DNA of 64,000 nt from Streptomyces sp. NBC_01478 (GCF_036227225.1 NZ_CP109444.1:5995501-6059500); one strand, 5' to 3'; shown: positions 34,662-44,230, numbered from the stretch's first letter. Made by a program: numbers and translations. The notes: generated by a model not told the origin, from the letters alone.

Positions 34662-36353
34662 CTAGGCGTCCCGACGAATCTCAACAACCCGGAACCGGTT
34701 CGCGACAAACGCCCCATCACACAGCGCAGCGTTGGCCGCCGGGTTACCCCCAGACCCGTGGAAGTCCGAGAACGCCGCCGTCTGATTGACGAACACCCCG
34801 CCCGTCAGGTTCAGCGACAACTGCGCCGCCTCCTCCAGGCAGACTTCCTCAACCGCAGCCTCGACCCCGGCGTCAGTCGTGTACGCCCCGACAGTCATCG
34901 CCCCCTTCTCCCGCACCGTCCGCCGCAGCAGCTCCACCGCGTCCGACGCCGAGTCGACCGCGACGGCGAAGGACACCGGCCCGAAGCACTCGCTCATGTA
35001 CGCGGCCTCGTCGTCCGGCTTCGCCCCGTCCAGCTTCACGATCACCGGCGTGCGGACGACCGCGTCCGGGAACTCCGGGTTGGCGATCTCCCGTGAGGCG
35101 AGGGCGACTTCCCCGAGGCCGGAAGCCGCCTCCAGACGGGCCTTCACGTCCGGGTTGACCAGCGCGCCGAGGAGACCGTTCGCGCGGGCGTCGTCGCCCA
35201 GGAGACCGTCCACGGAGCGGGCGAGATCGGCGACGACCTCGTCGTAGGACTTGGGGCCCTGGTCGGTGGTGATGCCGTCGCGGGGGATCAGCAGGTTCTG
35301 CGGGGTGGTGCACATCTGGCCGCTGTAAAGGGACAGCGAGAACGCCAGGTTGGACAGCATCCCCTTGTAGTCGTCGGTCGATTCGACGACCACCGTGTTG
35401 ACGCCGGCCTTCTCCGTGTAGACCTGCGCCTGGCGGGCGTTGGCCTCCAGCCAGTCGCCGAAGCCGGTCGACCCGGTGTAGTCGATGATCCGGATCTCGG
35501 GGCGGGTGGCCAGCGTCTTGGCGATGCCCTCGCCGGGACGCTCGGCGGCCAGTGCCACCAGGTTCGGGTCGAAGCCGGCCTCGGTGAGGACCTCACGGGC
35601 GATCTGGACGGTGAGCGCGAGCGGCAGCACCGCGCGCGGGTGGGGCTTCACCAGGACCGCGTTGCCGGTGGCGAGGGAGGCGAACAGGCCCGGATAGCCG
35701 TTCCACGTCGGGAAGGTGTTGCAGCCGATGACCAGGGCGGTACCGCGCGGGACCGGCGTGAACTCCTTGTTCATCACGAGCGGGTCGCGCTTGCCCTGGG
35801 GCTTGGTCCACTCCGCGACGGCGGGGGTGCGGACCTGCTCCGCGTACGCGTACGCCACCGCCTCCAGGCCGCGGTCCTGCGCGTGCGGGCCGCCCGCCTG
35901 GAACGCCATCATGAAGGCCTGGCCGCTGGTGTGCATGACCGCGTGCGCGAACTCGTGCGTCCGGTCGCTGATCCGCTTGAGGATCTCGATGCTGACCACG
36001 GCACGCGTCTCCGCGCCCGCGTCCCGCCAGGCCCGCTGCCCGGCGCGCATGGCCGGCAGCAGGACGTCGAGGTCCGCGTGCGGGTACGTCACGCCCAACT
36101 CGACGCCGTACGGCGACACTTCGCCGCCCACCCAGTCGTCCGTGCCGGGCTGGCCGAGGTCGAGACGGGTGCCCAGGAGGGCGTCGAAGGCGGCCTTGCC
36201 CGCCGCCGCGTCCAGGCTGCCGTGCTCGCCGTAGGCCTTCGGGTGTTCGGGGTGGGGGGACCAGTACGCGCGCGTGCGGATCGCTTCGAGCGCCTGGTCG
36301 AGTGTCGGCCGGTGCCGGGCGATCAGCTCGGGTGCGGACGGTTCGGCGGCCAT
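34662..36353 (-). CDS. paaN: Phenylacetic acid degradation protein PaaN
   Basis: 563-residue aldehyde-dehydrogenase-fold protein. NAD-site region VPRGTALVIGCNTFPTWNGY near residue 205, IIDYTGSTGFGDWLEANARQ near 290, and catalytic Cys in SLYSGQMCTTPQN near 345. PaaN oxidises the ring-cleaved semialdehyde in aerobic phenylacetyl-CoA breakdown, supplying the ALDH half of PaaZ. Here it stands alone, without a hydratase domain. It is divergent from paaH, with a TetR operator between them. The paaABCDE oxygenase genes are not in this window. Confidence 0.9.
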   Translation of the reverse strand: MAAEPSAPELIARHRPTLDQALEAIRTRAYWSPHPEHPKAYGEHGSLDAAAGKAAFDALLGTRLDLGQPGTDDWVGGEVSPYGVELGVTYPHADLDVLLPAMRAGQRAWRDAGAETRAVVSIEILKRISDRTHEFAHAVMHTSGQAFMMAFQAGGPHAQDRGLEAVAYAYAEQVRTPAVAEWTKPQGKRDPLVMNKEFTPVPRGTALVIGCNTFPTWNGYPGLFASLATGNAVLVKPHPRAVLPLALTVQIAREVLTEAGFDPNLVALAAERPGEGIAKTLATRPEIRIIDYTGSTGFGDWLEANARQAQVYTEKAGVNTVVVESTDDYKGMLSNLAFSLSLYSGQMCTTPQNLLIPRDGITTDQGPKSYDEVVADLARSVDGLLGDDARANGLLGALVNPDVKARLEAASGLGEVALASREIANPEFPDAVVRTPVIVKLDGAKPDDEAAYMSECFGPVSFAVAVDSASDAVELLRRTVREKGAMTVGAYTTDAGVEAAVEEVCLEEAAQLSLNLTGGVFVNQTAAFSDFHGSGGNPAANAALCDGAFVANRFRVVEIRRDA

Positions 36354-36455
36354 GCGGGACCAACTCCTCGTTTCAAGAACTCGTCTGCGAGCTCATGACC
36401 TGGGCAGGAACAGGGGAAGGATCAGGGGCGGAAACAGGCGGTCAGAGTTAGAGTA

Positions 36456-36469
36456 ACCGAACGATCGGT
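36456..36469. promoter_or_regulatory. PaaR-type operator between paaN and paaH
   Basis: ACCGAACGATCGGT: fits the core ACCGnnCGnnCGGT reported for PaaR (TetR) sites. It is centred in the 172-bp gap between the divergent starts, so one site can control both directions. Confidence 0.7.
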
Positions 36470-36525
36470 CGGGACAAGGGGGTCCGCCGCATCTGTGGAA
36501 AACCCCGTGCGGGAGGATCGCGCAC

Positions 36526-38040
36526 ATGACAGCACTCGACCTCAGCAGCCCCGTGGCCGTCGTCGGCGCCGGCACCATGGGCCAGGGCATCGCCCAGGTC
36601 GCGCTGACCGCGGGCCACGTCGTACGGCTGTACGACGCCGTCCCGGGACGGGCCGCGGAAGCGACCGCCGCCATCGGCGCCCGGCTCGACCGGCTCGTCG
36701 AGAAGGACCGGCTCACCGCCGCCGACCGGGACGCCGCACACGCCCGGCTGCTGCCCGCCGAGGCCCTCGCCGACCTCGCGGACTGCACCCTGGTCGTCGA
36801 GGCCGTCCTGGAGCGGCTGGACGTCAAACAGCAGTTGATGCGCGACCTGGAGGACATCGTCGGCGAGGACTGTCTGCTCGCCACCAACACCTCGTCCCTG
36901 TCGGTGACGGCCATCGGCGGCGCCCTGCGCAACCCCGGCCGCTTCGTCGGCCTGCACTTCTTCAACCCGGCGCCCCTGATGCCGCTCGTCGAGGTCGTCT
37001 CCGGGTTCGCCACCGACGTCACATCGGCCACGCGCGCGTACGAGATGTCCCGCGCCTGGGGCAAGACCCCCGTCGCCTGCGCCGACACCCCCGGCTTCAT
37101 CGTCAACCGCATCGCCCGGCCCTTCTACGCCGAGGCCTTCGCGGTCTACGAGGCACAGGCCGCCGACCCGGTCACCATCGACGCGGTCCTGCGGGAGTCC
37201 GGCGGCTTCAAGATGGGCGCCTTCGAACTGACCGATCTCATCGGGCAGGACGTCAACGAGTCCGTCACGCACTCCGTGTGGCAGGCCTTCTTCCAGGACG
37301 TGCGCTTCACGCCCTCGCTCGCGCAGCGCCGGCTGGTCGAGTCCGGCCGCCTCGGCCGCAAGACCGGGCACGGCTGGTACGACCACGGGGACGACGCCGA
37401 GCAGCCCGAGCCGCACACCGCGGAACCCGCCCAGGCGCCCGCGTACGTCGTCGTCGAGGGCGACCTGGGCCCCGCGGCCGACCTGGTCGCGCTGATCCGC
37501 GAGGCGGGCATCGTCGTCCGCGAGGAGGAAGAGGACCACGGCACCCGCATGGTGCTGCCCGGCGGCGGTCAACTGGCGCTCGCCGACGGGCAGACCTCCG
37601 TCGAGTTCCGTGACGTCGTCTACTTCGACCTCGCCCTCGACTACCGCAGGGCCGGCCGCATCGCCCTGTCCGCCTCCCAGGACACCGCCTCCCAGACCCT
37701 CACCGAGGCGGTCGGCCTCTTCCAGGCGCTCGGCAAGAACGTCAGCCTCATCGGGGACGCCCCCGGGATGATCGTCGCCCGCACGGTGGCCCGGATCGTC
37801 GACCTGGCGCACGACGCCGTCGCCAAGGGCGTCGCCACCGAGGAGGACATCGACACCGCGATGCGCCTGGGTGTCAACTACCCTCTGGGTCCGTTCGAAT
37901 GGAGCCGCAGGCTCGGCCGCAGTTGGGCCTACGACCTCCTGGACGACCTGCACCTGCGTGACCCGTCGGGACGGTACGCGCCGTCCCTCGCGCTCTACCG
38001 CCACGCGTACGCCACCGAGAAGCGGGAGGGCACCCCATGA
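36526..38040 (+). CDS. paaH: 3-hydroxyacyl-CoA dehydrogenase PaaH
   Basis: 504 residues with two 3HCDH units. The N-terminal Rossmann loop is VAVVGAGTMGQGIAQVALTA, HFFNPAPLMPLVEVV is the substrate region near residue 150, and the second C-terminal 3HCDH domain follows (YPLGPFEWSRRLG near 450). The double-domain length is typical of PaaH/PaaC, which oxidises 3-hydroxyadipyl-CoA to 3-oxoadipyl-CoA. The ATG at 36526 is preceded by GGGAGGA. The stop overlaps the regulator start by 4 nt. Confidence 0.9.
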   Translation: MTALDLSSPVAVVGAGTMGQGIAQVALTAGHVVRLYDAVPGRAAEATAAIGARLDRLVEKDRLTAADRDAAHARLLPAEALADLADCTLVVEAVLERLDVKQQLMRDLEDIVGEDCLLATNTSSLSVTAIGGALRNPGRFVGLHFFNPAPLMPLVEVVSGFATDVTSATRAYEMSRAWGKTPVACADTPGFIVNRIARPFYAEAFAVYEAQAADPVTIDAVLRESGGFKMGAFELTDLIGQDVNESVTHSVWQAFFQDVRFTPSLAQRRLVESGRLGRKTGHGWYDHGDDAEQPEPHTAEPAQAPAYVVVEGDLGPAADLVALIREAGIVVREEEEDHGTRMVLPGGGQLALADGQTSVEFRDVVYFDLALDYRRAGRIALSASQDTASQTLTEAVGLFQALGKNVSLIGDAPGMIVARTVARIVDLAHDAVAKGVATEEDIDTAMRLGVNYPLGPFEWSRRLGRSWAYDLLDDLHLRDPSGRYAPSLALYRHAYATEKREGTP

Positions 38041-38627
38041 CCACCGCCAAGCGCGACACGTACACCCCGGAGAGCCTGCTCTCCGTCGCCGTCCAGGTCT
38101 TCATCGAGCGCGGCTACGACGGCACCTCCATGGAGCACCTCGCCAAGGCGGCCGGTATCTCCAAGTCGTCGATCTACCACCACGTCACCGGCAAGGAGGA
38201 GCTGCTGCGCCGCGCGGTCAGCCGCGCCCTGGACGGCCTCTTCGGGATCCTCGACGAGGAGCACGCACGCGTGGGGCGCGCCGTCGAGCGGCTGGAGTAC
38301 GTCGTACGGCGGATGGTCGAGGTGCTGACCTCCGAGCTGCCGTACGTGACGCTGCTGCTGCGGGTGCGGGGCAACACCGACGCCGAGCGGTGGGCCCTGG
38401 AGCGGCGCCGTGACTTCGACCACCGGGTGGCCGAGCTGCTGAAGGCCGCGGCGGCCGACGGCGATCTGCGCGGCGACGTGGAGGTACGGCTCGCGACCCG
38501 GCTCGTCTTCGGGATGATCAACTCCATCGTGGAGTGGTACCGGCCCGACGGGCGGGGCATGGGCGAGCGCGAAGTGACCGACGCGGTGGCCCAGTTGGTG
38601 TTCTCCGGGCTGCGCGCGCAGAACTGA
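38037..38627 (+). CDS. paaR: TetR-family regulator PaaR
   Basis: 196-residue TetR repressor. N-terminal helix-turn-helix: TSMEHLAKAAGISKSSIYHH near residue 30. The ligand-binding domain is helical. Coupled to paaH and next to the ACCGnnCGnnCGGT operator, it is the likely phenylacetyl-CoA-responsive repressor of paaN, paaH and itself. The same box at 39245 and 31604 suggests it also acts on the bkdR/bkdA gap and the acyl-CoA dehydrogenase. Its stop converges on bkdR, 16 nt away. Confidence 0.85.
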   Translation: MTTAKRDTYTPESLLSVAVQVFIERGYDGTSMEHLAKAAGISKSSIYHHVTGKEELLRRAVSRALDGLFGILDEEHARVGRAVERLEYVVRRMVEVLTSELPYVTLLLRVRGNTDAERWALERRRDFDHRVAELLKAAAADGDLRGDVEVRLATRLVFGMINSIVEWYRPDGRGMGEREVTDAVAQLVFSGLRAQN

Positions 38628-38643
38628 GTCCCTCAGGGGCGGA

Positions 38644-39144
38644 TCAGCCCTGGGGCTCCAGGTCCTCCTCCTCGAACACCAGCAGCGTGCGCGTGCTGAG
38701 CACCTCGGGGATCGCCTGGAGCCGGTTGAGGACCAGGTCGCGCAGCGCCCGGTTGTCCAGGGTGTGCACCAGGAGCAGCACGTCGAAGTCGCCGCCCACC
38801 TGCGCGATGTGCGAGGCGCCCGGCAGGAGCCTGAGCTGTTCGCGGACCGTGCGCCAGGAGTTCTGCACGATCTTCAGGGTGATGTACGCCGACGTGCCCT
38901 GCCCCGCGCGTTCATGGTCGACCCGGGCGCCGAAGCCGCGGATGACGCCGTCCTCGATGAGCCGGTTGATCCGCGCGTAGGCGTTGGCGCGCGAGACGTG
39001 CACCCGTTCGGCGACCGACCTTATCGACGCGCGGCCGTCCGTCTGGAGCATCTTCAGGATGTCCTGGTCGATGGCGTCGAGCGGACGCGGGGGCGGCAGG
39101 GCGCTGCTGTCGTCCGGGCCCTCGGCCATTTGTTCAGGTGCCAT
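38644..39144 (-). CDS. bkdR: Lrp/AsnC-family regulator of the bkd operon
   Basis: 166 residues. I use ATG 39144 because GGAGG lies 9 nt upstream. A start 7 codons earlier has no site. The N-terminal helix-turn-helix is IDQDILKMLQTDGRASIRSV and VSRANAYARINRLIEDG; a C-terminal RAM ligand-sensing domain contains VGGDFDVLLLVHT. It is divergent from the branched-chain keto-acid dehydrogenase operon, as BkdR regulators usually are, and should respond to branched-chain amino acids. Confidence 0.88.
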   Translation of the reverse strand: MAPEQMAEGPDDSSALPPPRPLDAIDQDILKMLQTDGRASIRSVAERVHVSRANAYARINRLIEDGVIRGFGARVDHERAGQGTSAYITLKIVQNSWRTVREQLRLLPGASHIAQVGGDFDVLLLVHTLDNRALRDLVLNRLQAIPEVLSTRTLLVFEEEDLEPQG

Positions 39145-39244
39145 GTCCCCCCGCCTCCCTGCCATGGACGTACTGCGTTCATTTCAGGTTGTGGAGAACC
39201 GTTTGTCCACAGCCTGGAGGTGCCTGTAGCCAAAATGTGCCGAC

Positions 39245-39258
39245 GACCGAACAATCGG
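39245..39258. promoter_or_regulatory. PaaR-type operator box between bkdR and bkdA
   Basis: ACCGAACAATCGGT: one base away from the paaN/paaH operator, with the half-sites ACCG and CGGT kept. It lies in the 174-bp divergent gap, about 60 bp before bkdA. Confidence 0.6.
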
Positions 39259-39318
39259 TAGGGAGGCGCGGCACGTCCGACGCGCCTCTCCGAGCCACTC
39301 CCCCGAGGAGGTGCCGTC

Positions 39319-40455
39319 ATGACGGTCATGGAGCAGCGGGGCGCGTACCGGCCCACACCGCCGCCCGCCTGGCAGCCGCGCACGGACCCCGCGCCCCTGC
39401 TGCCCGACGCCGCGCCGTACCGCGTGCTCGGCACCGGGGCGGCCGCGCAGGCCGACCCCGAGCTGCTGCGCAGGCTGTACGCCGAGCTGGTGCGCGGCCG
39501 CCGGTACAACGCGCAGGCCACCGCCCTCACCAAGCAGGGCCGGCTCGCGGTGTACCCCTCCACCACCGGCCAGGAGGCCTGCGAGGTCGCCGCCGCGCTG
39601 GTCCTCCAGGAGCAGGACTGGCTCTTCCCCAGCTACCGCGACACCCTCGCCGCCGTCGCCCGCGGCCTCGACCCCGTGCAGGCCCTCACCCTGCTGCGCG
39701 GCGACTGGCACACCGGCTACGACCCGCGCGAGCACCGCATCGCCCCGCTGAGCACCCCGCTCGCCACCCAACTGCCGCACGCGGTGGGCCTCGCCCACGC
39801 GGCCCGCCTCAAGGGCGACGACGTGGTCGCGCTCGCCATGGTCGGCGACGGCGGCACCAGCGAGGGCGACTTCCACGAGGCGCTGAACTTCGCCGCCGTC
39901 TGGCAGGCCCCGGTCGTCTTCCTGGTCCAGAACAACGGCTTCGCGATCTCCGTCCCCCTCGCCAAGCAGACCGCGGCCCCCTCCCTGGCCCACAAGGCCG
40001 TCGGCTACGGCATGCCCGGCCGCCTGGTCGACGGCAACGACGCGGTCGCCGTGCACGAGGTCCTCAGCGACGCCGTACGGCACGCGCGCGAGGGCGGCGG
40101 TCCCACGCTCGTCGAGGCGATCACGTACCGCATCGAGGCCCACACCAACGCCGACGACGCGACCCGCTACCGGGGCGAGACCGAGGTCGAGGCCTGGCGC
40201 GCGCACGACCCGATCGCCCTCCTGGAGCACGAGCTGACCGAGCGCGGCCTCATCGACGAGGCCGGCATCCAGGCCGCCCGCGACGCCGCCGAGACCATGG
40301 CGGCCGAGCTGCGCGCGCACATGAACCAGGACCCGGTGCTCGACCCCATGGACCTGTTCGCCGACGTGTACGCCGAGCCCACCCCCCAACTGCGCGAACA
40401 GCGCGAACAGTTGGCGGCCGAGCTCGCGGCCGAGCGGGAGGGGACGCACTCGTGA
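39319..40455 (+). CDS. bkdA: Branched-chain keto-acid dehydrogenase E1 alpha (set 1)
   Basis: 378 residues, ATG with GAGGAGG upstream. Thiamine-diphosphate E1 alpha subunit: VGDGGTSEGDFHEALNFAAV near residue 175 is the GDG...N metal/TPP motif, followed by VFLVQNNGFAISVPLAKQT. The phosphorylation-loop-like region RIEAHTNADDATRYRG is near 275. With E1 beta it decarboxylates the 2-oxo acids of Val, Leu and Ile and passes the acyl group to lipoyl-E2, which also supplies branched starter units for fatty acids. Its end overlaps the next gene (GTGA). Confidence 0.92.
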   Translation: MTVMEQRGAYRPTPPPAWQPRTDPAPLLPDAAPYRVLGTGAAAQADPELLRRLYAELVRGRRYNAQATALTKQGRLAVYPSTTGQEACEVAAALVLQEQDWLFPSYRDTLAAVARGLDPVQALTLLRGDWHTGYDPREHRIAPLSTPLATQLPHAVGLAHAARLKGDDVVALAMVGDGGTSEGDFHEALNFAAVWQAPVVFLVQNNGFAISVPLAKQTAAPSLAHKAVGYGMPGRLVDGNDAVAVHEVLSDAVRHAREGGGPTLVEAITYRIEAHTNADDATRYRGETEVEAWRAHDPIALLEHELTERGLIDEAGIQAARDAAETMAAELRAHMNQDPVLDPMDLFADVYAEPTPQLREQREQLAAELAAEREGTHS

Positions 40456-41456
40456 CCACCGTCGCCCTCAAACCAGCCACCATGGCGCAGGCCCTCACGC
40501 GCGCGTTGCGCGACGCCATGGCCGCCGACCCCACCGTGCACGTCATGGGCGAGGACGTCGGCACCCTCGGCGGCGTCTTCCGGGTCACCGACGGCCTCGC
40601 CAAGGAGTTCGGCGAGGACCGCTGCACGGACACCCCCCTCGCCGAGGCCGGCATCCTCGGCACGGCTGTCGGCATGGCCATGTACGGCCTGCGCCCGGTC
40701 GTGGAGATGCAGTTCGACGCCTTCGCCTACCCGGCGTTCGAGCAACTGATCAGCCACGTCTCCCGCATGCGCAACCGCACCCGCGGCGCCATGCCCCTCC
40801 CGATCACGATCCGCGTCCCCTACGGCGGCGGCATCGGCGGAGTCGAGCACCACAGCGATTCCTCCGAGGCCTACTACATGGCGACCCCGGGCCTGCACGT
40901 CGTCACCCCCGCGACGGTCGCCGACGCCTACGGCCTGCTGCGCGCCGCCATCGCCTCCGACGACCCGGTCGTCTTCCTGGAGCCCAAGCGCCTGTACTGG
41001 TCGAAGGACACCTGGAACCCCGACGAGCCGACCCCCGTCGACCCGATCGGCCGCGCGGTCGTCCGCCGCCCCGGCCGCAGCGCCACGCTCATCACCTACG
41101 GCCCCTCCCTCCCCGTCTGCCTCGAAGCCGCCGACGCGGCCCGCGCCGAGGGCTGGGACCTCGAAGTCGTCGACCTGCGCTCCCTGGTGCCCTTCGACGA
41201 CGAGACGGTGTGCGCGTCCGTACGGCGCACCGGCCGCGCCCTCGTCGTGCACGAGTCGGGCGGATACGGCGGCCCCGGTGGCGAGATCGCGGCCCGGGTC
41301 ACGGAGCGCTGCTTCCACCACCTGGAGGCGCCGGTCCTGCGCGTCGCCGGGTTCGACATCCCGTATCCGCCGCCGATGCTGGAGCGGCACCACCTGCCCG
41401 GCGTCGACCGGATCCTGGACGCCGTCGGCCGCTTGCAGTGGGAGGCGGAGAACTGA
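40452..41456 (+). CDS. bkdB: Branched-chain keto-acid dehydrogenase E1 beta (set 1)
   Basis: 334 residues, GTG start coupled to the E1 alpha stop. Transketolase-type beta subunit: VMGEDVGTLGGVFRVTDGLA with the TPP-activating Glu region, PLAEAGILGTAVGMAMYGLR, MQFDAFAYPAFEQL and PYGGGIGGVEHHSDSSEAYY. Length and motifs are normal for BkdB. Start and stop each overlap neighbours by 1-4 nt, so the three subunits are made in step. Confidence 0.92.
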   Translation: MTTVALKPATMAQALTRALRDAMAADPTVHVMGEDVGTLGGVFRVTDGLAKEFGEDRCTDTPLAEAGILGTAVGMAMYGLRPVVEMQFDAFAYPAFEQLISHVSRMRNRTRGAMPLPITIRVPYGGGIGGVEHHSDSSEAYYMATPGLHVVTPATVADAYGLLRAAIASDDPVVFLEPKRLYWSKDTWNPDEPTPVDPIGRAVVRRPGRSATLITYGPSLPVCLEAADAARAEGWDLEVVDLRSLVPFDDETVCASVRRTGRALVVHESGGYGGPGGEIAARVTERCFHHLEAPVLRVAGFDIPYPPPMLERHHLPGVDRILDAVGRLQWEAEN

Positions 41457-42775
41457 TGGCACAGGTACTGGAGTTCAAGCTCCCCGACCTCGGCGAGGGC
41501 CTCACCGAGGCGGAGATCGTGCGCTGGCTGGTCCAGGTCGGCGACGTCGTCGCCATCGACCAGCCGGTCGTCGAGGTCGAGACGGCCAAGGCGATGGTCG
41601 AGGTCCCCTGCCCCTACGGCGGCGTCGTCACGGCCCGCTTCGGCGAGGAGGGTGCCGAACTGCCCGTAGGCGCCCCGCTGTTGACGGTCGCGGTGGGGGC
41701 ACCTGCCTCCGACGTCGAAACCGGCACCGAGACCGAGGGCTCGGGGAACGTGCTGGTGGGCTACGGCACGGGAGCCCCTCCCGCTCGGCGGCGGCGAGTA
41801 CGGCGGATGGCAGCGGACGTCGTGACCTCGGTGGCGGACACCCCCGCCCCTGAGACCGCCGGTCGCGACGACGGTCCCGTACCCGTGATCTCGCCCCTCG
41901 TACGACGGCTCGCGCGCGAGAACGGCCTGGAACTGCGGGAGTTGACGGGTTCCGGGCGGGACGGGCTGATCCTGCGGGCGGATGTCGAGAAGGCGCTCCG
42001 CGCGGCGGCGGCCCAGGAAGCGACCTCACAGGAAGCGACCCTCCTCTCCCCGGCCACGAGCCCCACCCCGGTCGCCACCTCTGACGGAGTCACCCGCACC
42101 CCCCTCCGCGGCATCCGGGGCGCCGTGGCCGACAAGCTCTCCCGCAGTCGCCGGGAGATCCCCGACGCGACCTGCTGGGTGGACGCCGACGCGACGGAGC
42201 TGATGCGCGCCCGCGCGGCCATGAACGCCGGCGCCGGGCCCAAGATCTCCGTACTGGCGTTCCTCGCCCGGATCTGCACGGCCGCGCTGACCCGGTTCCC
42301 CGAGCTCAACTCCAGCGTGGACATGGAGGCGCGGGAGGTCGTCCGGTTCGACCGGATCCACCTCGGCTTCGCCGCGCAGACCGAACGCGGGCTCGTCGTA
42401 CCCGTCGTACGGGACGCGCACACGCGGGGCGCGGAGGCGCTGAGCGCGGAGTTCGCCCGGCTCACCGAGGCGGCCCGGGCCGGCGCGCTGACCCCCGGGG
42501 ACCTCACCGGCGGCACCTTCACGCTCAACAACTACGGGGTGTTCGGCGTCGACGGTTCCACGCCGATCATCAACCACCCCGAGGCGGCCATGCTCGGCGT
42601 CGGCCGTATCGTCCCCAAACCCTGGGTGCACGAGGGCGAGTTGGCGGTCCGGCAGGTCGTCCAGCTCTCGCTCACCTTCGACCACCGGGTGTGCGACGGC
42701 GGTACGGCGGGCGGTTTCCTGCGGTATGTGGCGGACTGTGTGGAACAGCCGGCTGTGCTGTTGCGCATCCTATGA
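41456..42775 (+). CDS. bkdC: Branched-chain keto-acid dehydrogenase E2, lipoamide acyltransferase (set 1)
   Basis: 439 residues, ATG overlapping the E1 beta stop by one base. The domains are in order: one lipoyl domain (lipoylated Lys in VEVETAKAMVEV, near residue 44), an Arg/Ala/Pro linker, a peripheral-subunit-binding domain (SPLVRRLARENGLELRELTG, about 142-180) and the catalytic acyltransferase domain with the active-site His in LTFDHRVCDGGTAGGF near the C-terminus. No E3 gene follows, so dihydrolipoamide dehydrogenase must come from elsewhere. The gap after the stop carries TGATCAC...GTGATCA (42773-42807), a possible hairpin or operator. Confidence 0.92.
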   Translation: MAQVLEFKLPDLGEGLTEAEIVRWLVQVGDVVAIDQPVVEVETAKAMVEVPCPYGGVVTARFGEEGAELPVGAPLLTVAVGAPASDVETGTETEGSGNVLVGYGTGAPPARRRRVRRMAADVVTSVADTPAPETAGRDDGPVPVISPLVRRLARENGLELRELTGSGRDGLILRADVEKALRAAAAQEATSQEATLLSPATSPTPVATSDGVTRTPLRGIRGAVADKLSRSRREIPDATCWVDADATELMRARAAMNAGAGPKISVLAFLARICTAALTRFPELNSSVDMEAREVVRFDRIHLGFAAQTERGLVVPVVRDAHTRGAEALSAEFARLTEAARAGALTPGDLTGGTFTLNNYGVFGVDGSTPIINHPEAAMLGVGRIVPKPWVHEGELAVRQVVQLSLTFDHRVCDGGTAGGFLRYVADCVEQPAVLLRIL

Positions 42776-42829
42776 TCACGGCCGCGCGGACACGTTCCCT
42801 GTGATCAGGGCGGCACGCATACTCGGGGG

Positions 42830-44230
42830 GTGACCGCGTACGAGCCCCCCGACGGCGTCGGCCCCGCGCCGGGTGCCACCGGCTCCGCGCCGGGCGCCGC
42901 CGATGCCCTGCCCGGTGAGATGACCGGCGCGGCACCGGAAGCCACACCTGCGGTCACGCACGCCGTCCTGCCCGGCGCGGCGCCGGCCGCTCTGCCCGAG
43001 GCCGCCGCCGACGGCCCGCCCGGCGCCGCACGTGATGACCCGCCCGCCGCGCCGGAGGCCGCCGCTTCCCGGGCCGCACACCGCGCGTTCCCCAGCGCTG
43101 CACTGGCCGTCCCGCCCGCCGCCGACCCCGACGCCACGTCCGCTGCCGCCCCCGACACCTCCCACGACGCCATCGTGCTGGCCGGTGGTGCCGCCCGGCG
43201 GCTCGGCGGTGCCGACAAACCCGGTCTGCGGGTGGGGGGACGGCCGCTGCTCGACCGGGTGCTCGGTGCCTGTGCCGATGCGCGGACCACGGTCGTGGTT
43301 GCCGACCCCCGGCCCACCTCCCGGCCGGTGCGCTGGGCGCGCGAAGACCCGCCCGGCGCGGGCCCGGTCGCCGCGCTCGACGCCGGCCTGCGCCACACCA
43401 CCGCCGACGCCGTCGTGGTCCTCTCGGCCGACCTGCCGTTCCTCGAAGTGGCGACCGTACGGCGGCTGTTGACCGCTCTGCGAAGCAGCGGCGCCGAGGG
43501 AGCGCTGCTCACCGACGCCGACGGACGCGACCAGCCGCTCGTGGCCGCGTACCGCGCGCGGGCGCTCCGCCGGGAGCTGACCGCACTCGCCAAGGAGCAC
43601 GGCAGCCTCACCGGGCTGCCCCTGCGCAGGCTGACCGCCGCGCTCGATCTCACCCGCGTCCCCGACCCCGTCGCGTCCTTCGACTGCGACACCTGGGACG
43701 ACCTCGTCACCGCCAGGGCACGCATCAGGGAGCATGGGCACGTGTTGGATGAATGGATTTCCGCAGTCAAGGACGAACTGGGCATCGACCTGGACGTCGA
43801 CACCGGCATCCTGCTCGACCTCGCCCGCGACGCAGCCCACGGAGTGGCCAGGCCCGCCGCCCCGCTGACCACGTTCCTGGTCGGCTACGCGGCGGCGCGG
43901 GGCAAGGGCGGACCCGAAGCAGTCGCCGAGGCCGCCCGCAAAGCCGTGGCCCTCGCGCTGCGCTGGGCGGACGAAGAGACTTCCGGGGCCGCACCCGACG
44001 CCCCATCCGGGCCAGCCCCCGAGACGAAGCCCGGCCCCGGCACCGACGCAACGTCCGATCCAGCGCTCGAGGCCGCTCCCAAATCCGCGCCCGGCGCGAA
44101 GTCAGACGCCTCCCCCGGCACCAAGCCCCGGACAGAGACCGGCGCTATCCCCGGCGCCACACCGGAGGCCGCGCCCGGGTCGAACCCCGGCGCCCCGTCC
44201 ACCACCCCGCACCCGGACTCCACCGCATGA
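42830..44230 (+). CDS. mobA: MobA-like nucleotidyltransferase with DUF6457 domain
   Basis: 466 residues, GTG right after GGGGGG. About 110 residues of Ala/Pro/Gly-rich low complexity open the protein. The MobA-type domain follows (IVLAGGAARRLGGADKPGLR, about 113-300), with VVVLSADLPFLE as the metal-binding Asp region. MobA transfers GMP to molybdopterin to make the dinucleotide cofactor. A small DUF6457 domain (LDEWISAVKDELGIDLDVDT, about 305-375) follows, and then another low-complexity tail. The stop overlaps moeA. The flanking low-complexity arms are much longer than in standalone MobA proteins. Confidence 0.82.
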   Translation: MTAYEPPDGVGPAPGATGSAPGAADALPGEMTGAAPEATPAVTHAVLPGAAPAALPEAAADGPPGAARDDPPAAPEAAASRAAHRAFPSAALAVPPAADPDATSAAAPDTSHDAIVLAGGAARRLGGADKPGLRVGGRPLLDRVLGACADARTTVVVADPRPTSRPVRWAREDPPGAGPVAALDAGLRHTTADAVVVLSADLPFLEVATVRRLLTALRSSGAEGALLTDADGRDQPLVAAYRARALRRELTALAKEHGSLTGLPLRRLTAALDLTRVPDPVASFDCDTWDDLVTARARIREHGHVLDEWISAVKDELGIDLDVDTGILLDLARDAAHGVARPAAPLTTFLVGYAAARGKGGPEAVAEAARKAVALALRWADEETSGAAPDAPSGPAPETKPGPGTDATSDPALEAAPKSAPGAKSDASPGTKPRTETGAIPGATPEAAPGSNPGAPSTTPHPDSTA

